Shown: in pieces, positions 6,174 through 10,805 of the stretch
How the letters are laid out: each line of letters starts with the position of its first letter
Position numbering within the stretch: the first letter of the stretch is position 1
Assembly (NCBI GenBank): GCA_021297975.1
Contig: JAJTHO010000145.1
Span: forward strand, 1 to 10,805
Reading direction: 5' to 3'
DNA length: 10,805 nucleotides
From: Alphaproteobacteria bacterium
Lineage (GTDB): Bacteria; Pseudomonadota; Alphaproteobacteria; JAJTHO01
Position numbers and translations under genes: made by a program
Notes under the pieces: generated by a model
What the model was told of the DNA's origin: nothing
Databases searched by the model: none
Seen by the model: the letters and a program-made list of their open reading frames with translations, nothing else

Positions 6174-6909
6174 CGAGGCGTTCTTTCAATGCCAGCATAT
6201 CCTGCCACGCGGCACGCTTTTGCAGCGGAGAGCGCAGCAAAAAAGCCGGATGAAACAGCGGCAATACGGGAATTTCTGCGCCCGATAGGCACGAATAGGT
6301 GCGCCACGTGCCGCGCAGTTTCATAATGCCCGTGCTCTCAGACAAAAGTGCTTTTGTGGCAACACCGCCCAGCAGCCCCAGAAACGCCGGTTTAATCAGC
6401 GCGATGTGCTGGCGCACAAAGGGGAGACAGGCGGCAATTTCCTGATCCGTTGGGGTGCGGTTGCCCGGCGGGCGCCAGGGCAGCACATTCGTTATATAAA
6501 CTTTTGTCCGGTCGAGCTGTATCGCCGCCAGCATTTTATCCAGCAATTGCCCGGCGGCGCCGACAAACGGCACGCCCTTTATATCCTCATCCGCGCCGGG
6601 GGCTTCCCCCACCAGCATCAGGCGCGCTTCAGGATTGCCATCGGCAAACACCAGATTCATCGCGGTTTGTTTCAGGGCGCAGCGGTCAAACGCAGCGATA
6701 CTATCCCGCAATGCGGCAAGCGAGGGGGGCATGGCCAGCGGTTCGGCGGCTAAGGCTTTTGCCTCAGGCGCTGTGGCTGTTACAGCCTTTTCCGGCAGCG
6801 GGGCAGCCGCTATCGCCTGCGCCGGCAGCAGCGCAGAGGCGGTATCCGCAACACAGATACTCACGCCGATATGACGATACCAAGCAAGAGCTTGCGGGGA
6901 TGACAGCAT
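6166..6909 (-). CDS. Uracil-DNA glycosylase, family-4-like, with a reduced cysteine set
   Basis: Base-excision repair enzyme that removes uracil arising from cytosine deamination or dUTP misincorporation. The 247-aa product has an N-terminal 'SSPQALAWYRHIGV' segment, an Ala/Pro-rich linker (about 22-60), and then the catalytic fold: 'LVFADGNPEARLMLVGEAPG' (86-105), 'GVPFVGAAGQLLDKML' (112-127), 'YITNVLPWRPPGNRTPT' (138-154) and 'HPAFLLR' (220-226). Family-4 enzymes bind a [4Fe-4S] cluster with four cysteines (a CxxC pair, one in 'KCRPPGNR', one further on). Here the first is Phe74, the second Cys77, the third Trp145 and the fourth Cys161, so two ligands are missing. I recall this pattern in other alphaproteobacterial homologues. 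It overlaps rnhB and is divergent from the TPR lipoprotein gene, with a 61-bp gap. No strong Shine-Dalgarno precedes the ATG. It is often annotated simply as 'udg'. Confidence 0.88.
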   Translation of the reverse strand: MLSSPQALAWYRHIGVSICVADTASALLPAQAIAAAPLPEKAVTATAPEAKALAAEPLAMPPSLAALRDSIAAFDRCALKQTAMNLVFADGNPEARLMLVGEAPGADEDIKGVPFVGAAGQLLDKMLAAIQLDRTKVYITNVLPWRPPGNRTPTDQEIAACLPFVRQHIALIKPAFLGLLGGVATKALLSESTGIMKLRGTWRTYSCLSGAEIPVLPLFHPAFLLRSPLQKRAAWQDMLALKERLDA

Positions 6910-6958
6910 TCGCTATTATCGCGCAAAGAACGGATGGCTGCAACCCCGCTGCCGTGAT

Positions 6959-6963
6959 AGGAG
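6959..6963 (+). promoter_or_regulatory. Shine-Dalgarno deciding a GTG start
   Basis: AGGAG sits seven bases before GTG at 6971. Starting there gives a complete lipoprotein signal peptide (MLSRVFIP...LLLSGC). The next codon, TTG at 6974, is a possible but less well-spaced alternative, and no ATG is available. Confidence 0.75.
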
Positions 6964-6970
6964 AGTTTCT

Positions 6971-8731
6971 GTGTTGAGCCGCGTTTTCATTCCGTTACTT
7001 TTGATTGTGCCGCTTCTATTGAGTGGGTGTGAGCGCGAGACGTCCGAACGCAATACTACGGATACTGAGCAGCCTACCGCTCCCCCTGGTGTTGCGGAAA
7101 TTACCGCCTCGACAGAGCCGCTTAAGCCGTCAAGTGTGGGGAAATACCTCAGTGCGCGCCATGCCGCAAACAGCAACGATGTAGATGATTCTAAAAAATA
7201 TTTCGATGAGGTTTTGAAGGCTACACCAGATGCCATAACCTTACAGCGTCAACGATTACTCTTGGCTTTACAGTCACCTCTGCTTGATATGGTTGAGACA
7301 ACGCGTCTTGCGCGGAGTATCCGTGCTGCATCCCCCGATGATTTGCTGGCGGCCTTATGGCTGTTTACCGAGGCGGCACTGCGTAAAGACTATCTGGCGG
7401 CGCAAGGTATTCTTGATGGTATTGGCAGTAATCCTTTAAGTGTGGTGTTACAGCAAATTTTGGGCGCGTGGACGCAGCAGGCGGCGGGCGATTCCAAAGC
7501 AGCCGAAGCGCTGATGACACCAGCGCAGCGCCCGGAAATGATGCAAATGTTGCAAGGCCAGCGGGCGTATCTACAGATTGCCCAGGGTAATTTCACCGGC
7601 GCATTGCAGCAACTCCAAGCCGCTCGCCAAACGGGACAACCCGTGCCGCGCTTGCTTTTTACTGAGCTTTTCGTGGCGGGAAAGGCGTCGCAATCAACAA
7701 CGGCGCGCAGCATGCTGGATGAGATTCAGCGGAGCAGCAACCAGGCTGAGTTAATTGGTGCGATCATTAATGCCGCTGAGGCGGGCGATGGCCGTTTTTT
7801 AGGGATGCCCGACTCGCCGCAACGCGGCCTGGCCATTGCTTTTTTCGATATCGGCTCAGCCTTTAAAGACGATAAATCTCGCGAGGTTGCCCTGCTGTTT
7901 GCCCGGCTATCCCTCGCGCTGGATGCGGAATCCGGGTTTACCACGTTGCTATTGTCCGAAATTCTTGAAGGGCAGAATCGTCTGCCGCAAGCGATAGAAT
8001 TTTTGGACGCGGTGCCTCGAGAGTCTCTGTTCTGGCCATTTGTGCAGGCGCAAGCGGCCACGTTTGAATTGCAGTTAAAACGCGAAGCCGCCGCGGAAAC
8101 ACGGCTTAAAGCGGTGTTGGTAGCGTATCCGGACTTGGTGACCGCATTATCTGATTTAGCAGGCTATTATCGCAATAAAGAGCGTTTTAGCGAGGCATTG
8201 CCGCTCTATAAACAGGCGCTTGAAAAGGCAGACACATCATCCGCGTTGCGCTGGTCGCTGTATTTTGGCGTGGGTATCTGCCAAGAACGATTAAAAAACT
8301 GGCCGGAGGCAGAAAAAGCCCTGCAAGCCGCGCTAGAATTGCGCCCCGATGAGCCGAACCTGCAAAATTATCTGGCGTATTCGTGGGTGGATCAGGGGAT
8401 AAATCTGGATGAGGCGCTGGTTCTTTTGGAAAAAGCAGTCAGTAATGCGCCGAACGATGGTTACATAGTCGACAGTCTTGGCTGGGCGCATTATAAACGT
8501 GGTGATTACGCGGAGGCGGAAAAATATCTGGAGCGTGCAGTGGAGCTGCGCCCGGCAGATCCCATCCTCAATGACCATTTGGGCGATGCATACTGGCGCG
8601 TTGGCCGGGTGCGCGAGGCGTATTTTCAATGGCAACGCGCCCTGCGATTAAAGCCTAAGCCGGAAGATGCGGTTCTCATTCAGCGTAAAATAGACGGTGG
8701 CCTCGATGCGGCACAGCCGGACGCGCGGTGA
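6971..8731 (+). CDS. TPR-repeat lipoprotein, LbcA-like by context
   Basis: The 586-aa product starts with a lipoprotein signal ending in the lipobox LLSGC, so Cys20 would be acylated. Residue +2 is Glu, not Asp, which favours transfer to the outer membrane with the protein facing the periplasm. A Thr/Pro/Ser-rich tether follows (about 21-55), then helical repeats. The N-terminal half is degenerate; clear TPRs run from about 355 to 563, for example 'DSLGWAHYKRGDYAEAEKYL' (501-520) and 'LNDHLGDAYWRVGRVREAYF' (533-552). The segment 'YLAYSWVDQGINLDEALVLL' (467-486) is typical of TPR proteins encoded beside ispE. In Pseudomonas the gene two upstream of ispE encodes LbcA, a TPR lipoprotein that holds the periplasmic protease CtpA for turnover of peptidoglycan hydrolases; the role here is inference from size, lipobox and neighbourhood. 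Its TGA overlaps the ispE ATG by one base. Confidence 0.85.
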   Translation: MLSRVFIPLLLIVPLLLSGCERETSERNTTDTEQPTAPPGVAEITASTEPLKPSSVGKYLSARHAANSNDVDDSKKYFDEVLKATPDAITLQRQRLLLALQSPLLDMVETTRLARSIRAASPDDLLAALWLFTEAALRKDYLAAQGILDGIGSNPLSVVLQQILGAWTQQAAGDSKAAEALMTPAQRPEMMQMLQGQRAYLQIAQGNFTGALQQLQAARQTGQPVPRLLFTELFVAGKASQSTTARSMLDEIQRSSNQAELIGAIINAAEAGDGRFLGMPDSPQRGLAIAFFDIGSAFKDDKSREVALLFARLSLALDAESGFTTLLLSEILEGQNRLPQAIEFLDAVPRESLFWPFVQAQAATFELQLKREAAAETRLKAVLVAYPDLVTALSDLAGYYRNKERFSEALPLYKQALEKADTSSALRWSLYFGVGICQERLKNWPEAEKALQAALELRPDEPNLQNYLAYSWVDQGINLDEALVLLEKAVSNAPNDGYIVDSLGWAHYKRGDYAEAEKYLERAVELRPADPILNDHLGDAYWRVGRVREAYFQWQRALRLKPKPEDAVLIQRKIDGGLDAAQPDAR

Positions 8732-9639
8732 TGACGCGCCCGCCGGCACGGATGTTGTGTCCGGCCAAGATTAACCTGTGGTTGCATATTGATGGACGGC
8801 GGGCGGATGGCTATCATTGGCTGAACAGCGGTGTGTGCTTTGCCGATTGGGGCGATGTACTGGATATTACGCCTGCGGCTGAAAATTCATTGACGGTGAG
8901 CGGCGCTTTTGCTGCCTCCGTGCCGCTGGGTGCGGATAATTTAGTCTTTAAAGCGGCAGCGCTGTTAGAAAAGATTACCGGGCAGGTATGGGCATTTAAG
9001 CTGCATTTAGAAAAAAATATTCCGGTCGGTGCGGGGCTGGGGGGCGGCAGCGGCAATGCAGCGGCGCTGCTGCGTTATGGCATGGAGCACGCGCCGAACT
9101 ATGCGGCAGCGATTCAAGCGGCGGCGGTATCGCTCGGCGCGGATGTGCCGGTGTGTTTAGCGGGCGAACCGGTGCGGATGCTCGGGATTGGCGAAAAGTT
9201 AGAACCGTTGGATGTGCCGCCGGATATGCCAGCAGTGTTGCTTTTCTGCGGGCAGGGCTTAGCCACGCCGGAAGTGTACTTCACCTTTCGGCAACAGGTT
9301 CCGGAATGTGCGGCTCTGTCGGGATTGCCGAAGGTTATAACCCACTGGACGCCAGCAGCGGCGCAGGAAACCCGCAACGATTTAGACTTAGCGGCGCAAC
9401 ACTTACTACCGGTATTAAAAGACTACACCGCTGCTCTCCAGGCTTTGCCGGGGGTTAGTTGTGCCAGGATGTCAGGCAGTGGCAGTGCACTGTTTGCCCT
9501 TTTTGAGAGCGGAGCCGCACGGGATAAAGGTATGGAAACGATGCGGGCGCGTTACCCGGAGCTATGGCTACAGCCGGTTTACCTCAACCGCCGTCATGCC
9601 GCGGGGCAGGGCGGATTTAACGGCGCCGGGCTGATCTGA
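8731..9639 (+). CDS. ispE: 4-diphosphocytidyl-2-C-methyl-D-erythritol kinase
   Basis: GHMP-superfamily kinase of the MEP isoprenoid pathway; it phosphorylates the 2-hydroxyl of CDP-methylerythritol with ATP, feeding IPP/DMAPP for ubiquinone and undecaprenyl phosphate. The 302-aa product shows 'CPAKINLWLHIDGRRADGYH' (10-29) with catalytic Lys13, the ATP loop 'PVGAGLGGGSGNAAALL' (98-114), 'LGADVPV' with catalytic Asp138, 'RNDLDLAAQHLLPVL' (215-229), and 'CARMSGSGSALFALF' (244-258). The ATG at 8731 overlaps the upstream TGA (TGATG), suggesting translational coupling; a GTG one codon earlier and an ATG at codon 8 are alternatives. The family normally ends near residue 285; the last ~17 residues (NRRHAAGQGG...) are an extra tail that lies exactly where a gene on the other strand ends. 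Confidence 0.96.
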   Translation: MTRPPARMLCPAKINLWLHIDGRRADGYHWLNSGVCFADWGDVLDITPAAENSLTVSGAFAASVPLGADNLVFKAAALLEKITGQVWAFKLHLEKNIPVGAGLGGGSGNAAALLRYGMEHAPNYAAAIQAAAVSLGADVPVCLAGEPVRMLGIGEKLEPLDVPPDMPAVLLFCGQGLATPEVYFTFRQQVPECAALSGLPKVITHWTPAAAQETRNDLDLAAQHLLPVLKDYTAALQALPGVSCARMSGSGSALFALFESGAARDKGMETMRARYPELWLQPVYLNRRHAAGQGGFNGAGLI

Positions 9640-10065
9640 TACTTCAAAGCGTTGCAAACGGCCACGCACATCGGATAGTTGGTCTTGGAACGATGCGGCA
9701 AAGCCAACGGTATCTTTTTCAAGAGCAGCTAAGCGCTGTGCCATACGCAGCACCAGTTGCAGCACCTCACCGCTCGTTTGCTGATTTTTTTTCAGTTGTT
9801 CTTGAAGATCGAGCAGCTCTTGCGCAGCGGCACTGGGGGTTTGCTCAAGGACTTTCGCGGTTGTATGTGCTAACGGCTGTGGGGTTTGAGGTGCTATCGC
9901 CTGTTGTTCGTCTGCCTCAACAGCGGCTTCCGGCGCAGCAGAGACAATTACATCATTTAGCCATGAGCCAATGGTTTTGCCGCTTTGCGCCGCCATAACC
10001 TTAGCGACCGCTCTTGCCTCGTCGCTGACTCCCTTAACGCTCCACGGCATCGTGATGCTGGACAT
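9568..10065 (-). CDS. Small protein with PodJ-like N-terminal motif and coiled coil
   Basis: The 165-aa product begins with 'MPWSVKGVSDEARAVAKVMA' (6-25) and 'SGKTIGSWLNDVI' (28-40). This resembles the 'PWSVKGV..EAR..A...A...G.TLGEWLN..I' segment that opens alphaproteobacterial PodJ and related polar-localisation proteins, and it also recalls a ribbon-helix-helix fold. An Ala/Gln/Pro-rich linker (about 43-80) precedes a heptad-rich helix (about 80-141: AQELLDLQEQLKK..., LVLRMAQRLAALEK, FQDQLSDVRGRLQRF), probably a coiled coil. It has no signal peptide or membrane segment, and is far shorter than PodJ. The ATG at 10065 has only a weak ribosome site (GGGTG). The last 72 bases are antisense to ispE. 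Function is unknown; a cytoplasmic scaffold or small DNA-binding dimer are both possible. Confidence 0.72.
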   Translation of the reverse strand: MSSITMPWSVKGVSDEARAVAKVMAAQSGKTIGSWLNDVIVSAAPEAAVEADEQQAIAPQTPQPLAHTTAKVLEQTPSAAAQELLDLQEQLKKNQQTSGEVLQLVLRMAQRLAALEKDTVGFAASFQDQLSDVRGRLQRFEVSDQPGAVKSALPRGMTAVEVNRL

Positions 10066-10097
10066 GTTCGCACACCCGTTATTATTGTTGTGGCCGC

Positions 10098-10126
10098 ACT
10101 CTCACCGATTCTGTAGCGGGCGTCAA
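10098..10126 (-). promoter_or_regulatory. Candidate promoter for the PodJ-motif gene
   Basis: On the minus strand CTTGACG, with TTGACG as -35 (10121-10126), is followed after exactly 17 bases by GAGAGT (10098-10103) as a weak -10. The predicted start would be about 25-30 bases before the ATG. The -35 is strong and the -10 matches only three of six consensus positions. The -35 lies in the loop of a GGGC/GCCC inverted repeat (10118-10130). It implies the gene is transcribed apart from the upstream glycine-rich gene. Confidence 0.4.
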
Positions 10127-10151
10127 GCCCATAGCCGCAAAACGGGCGAAT

Positions 10152-10805
10152 TTACTGCTTAAATGTCTTCAGCCGTTTACCCGTAAACTCCCGTTTCAAC
10201 TGTCCGCGTCCGGGGATTTGCGTGATCATCGTGCCTTTGAAGGTTTCCGCGCCGTCTGTAAACGTTAGGGTATAGAGAGTTTGCCGCTGGGTGCGGGGAT
10301 CGGTTTCGGCAAAGCTGTAGGTTTCTTTGCCGGTGTACGCCCCGCTGAGCGGGAAGCTCACCCCCCATTTTTCCTCCGCATAGCCGGGGTTATAGCCGGA
10401 ATCGAGGTCTTTCAGGCCAGTGTTAAAGGCCGCAACCAGCCCCTCGATTTCTTCCTTAGTGTTTTTAATCGGGTCATAGGGGTGGACGACGACGCCGCTG
10501 AGTTCGTTCCAGGCGCTGCCGGGCACAAAGCTGATGCCGCTAATGCCGAGCGGATCATCCGCGCCGTCAACGGGGGCAAAGGTTACCGCCCAGATGCCGG
10601 CAATGTCCATGGCGACTGTTTTGGCAGTTGAGCTCCCGCCGAGGGCGCTCTTGCTGCTCGCTGCGGGGGCTGCTGCGCCGCCGCCAGAACCACCACCTCC
10701 TCCGCCGCTACCACCGCCAGAGGAGCCGCCACCAGCGCCCGAACCGCTCGCGCCGCCAGCCGAACCACCTGAGCCGCTGCCACTGCTTGCACCGCTGCTT
10801 TTACC
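10152..10805 (-). CDS. Unrecognised protein with Gly/Ser-rich tract, C-terminal part (5' end outside the window)
   Basis: The reading frame is open from the right edge to TAA at 10152: 217 visible residues, N-terminus missing. Residues 1-43 are almost only Gly, Ser and Ala, including runs of six Gly; 44-65 are an Ala/Ser/Lys linker; and from about 66 (MDIAGIWAVTFAPVDG) a compact domain of about 150 residues begins. That domain alternates hydrophobic and polar residues like a beta-rich fold (ISGISFVPGSAWNELSGVVV, YTLTFTDGAETFKGTMITQI) with one predicted helix (KEEIEGLVAAFNTGLKDL), and ends in a basic tail (KREFTGKRLKTFKQ). It has no cysteines and I recognise no catalytic motif. An internal ATG at residue 66 could be mistaken for the start, but codon phase continues unbroken through the Gly tract, which supports a longer protein. 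The Gly/Ser tract looks like a flexible linker, as in exported or surface proteins; that is inference. Confidence 0.65.
   Translation of the reverse strand, partial: GKSSGASSGSGSGGSAGGASGSGAGGGSSGGGSGGGGGGSGGGAAAPAASSKSALGGSSTAKTVAMDIAGIWAVTFAPVDGADDPLGISGISFVPGSAWNELSGVVVHPYDPIKNTKEEIEGLVAAFNTGLKDLDSGYNPGYAEEKWGVSFPLSGAYTGKETYSFAETDPRTQRQTLYTLTFTDGAETFKGTMITQIPGRGQLKREFTGKRLKTFKQ
10677..10805 (-). repeat. Low-complexity Gly/Ser/Ala-coding tract
   Basis: About 43 codons are made of GGN, AGC/TCN and GCN, encoding for example SGGGSGGGGGGSGGG. Codons vary (GGT, GGC, GGA), so it is not a simple tandem DNA repeat but a protein-level low-complexity segment. It continues past the window edge. Confidence 0.7.

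Noticed and set aside
9043..9066. Altered ATP loop in IspE (GGGSGN instead of GGGSSD/SAD)
   Set aside because: The E. coli enzyme itself has Asn at this position, so the change is within normal variation; the catalytic Lys13 and Asp138 are intact.
10677..10805. Tandem DNA repeat or mobile-element terminus at the GC-rich right edge
   Set aside because: The signal comes from variable glycine and serine codons in one reading frame; no repeated DNA unit or inverted end is present.

Overview
The window reads as ordinary chromosomal, mostly housekeeping DNA from an alphaproteobacterium. The evidence is a Rieske / cytochrome b / cytochrome c1 operon with separate c1 (fbcFBH/petABC type), an alphaproteobacterial TrmL and HemF, an IF3 of the 'ARPPF..PPAKDGPRVN' type, a family-4-like uracil-DNA glycosylase of the 'NVLPWRPPGNR' type, and a small protein carrying the PodJ-like 'PWSVKGV...WLN.VI' N-terminal motif. 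I cannot place it below class level. No mobile element, CRISPR array, tRNA or rRNA is visible. Coding density is very high, and the longest stretch between genes is about 160 bases.

Layout. (1) 1-2248, minus strand: petA (Rieske), petB (cytochrome b), petC (cytochrome c1, cut by the left edge), a tight operon for respiratory complex III. (2) 2368-3716, plus strand: trmL and hemF overlapping by four bases, divergent from the bc1 operon across a 119-bp control region with an inverted repeat. (3) 3724-5409, minus strand: infC, which has a strong Shine-Dalgarno in front of an AUA start codon, and upstream of it mreB, apparently without mreC/mreD; a hairpin plus T-run separates them. (4) 5571-6909, minus strand: a uracil-DNA glycosylase and rnhB overlapping by 8 bp, two enzymes that start removal of non-canonical nucleotides from DNA. 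(5) 6971-9636, plus strand: a TPR lipoprotein (GTG start) and ispE, joined by a TGATG overlap. (6) 9568-10805, minus strand: a 165-aa PodJ-motif/coiled-coil protein whose 3' end runs 72 bp into ispE, and the C-terminal part of an unrecognised protein with a glycine/serine-rich tract.

How they fit together: complex III, oxygen-dependent haem synthesis (HemF) and the MEP-pathway enzyme IspE (isoprenoid precursors, hence quinones and the lipid carrier for the wall) suggest an aerobically respiring cell. MreB, the TPR lipoprotein (LbcA-like by context) and the PodJ-like protein touch on envelope growth and polarity. I do not see a clearly new multi-gene system. The points most worth following are the AUA start of infC, the glycosylase lacking two of the four expected iron-sulfur cysteines, the antisense gene overlap at ispE, and the two uncharacterised proteins at the right end.
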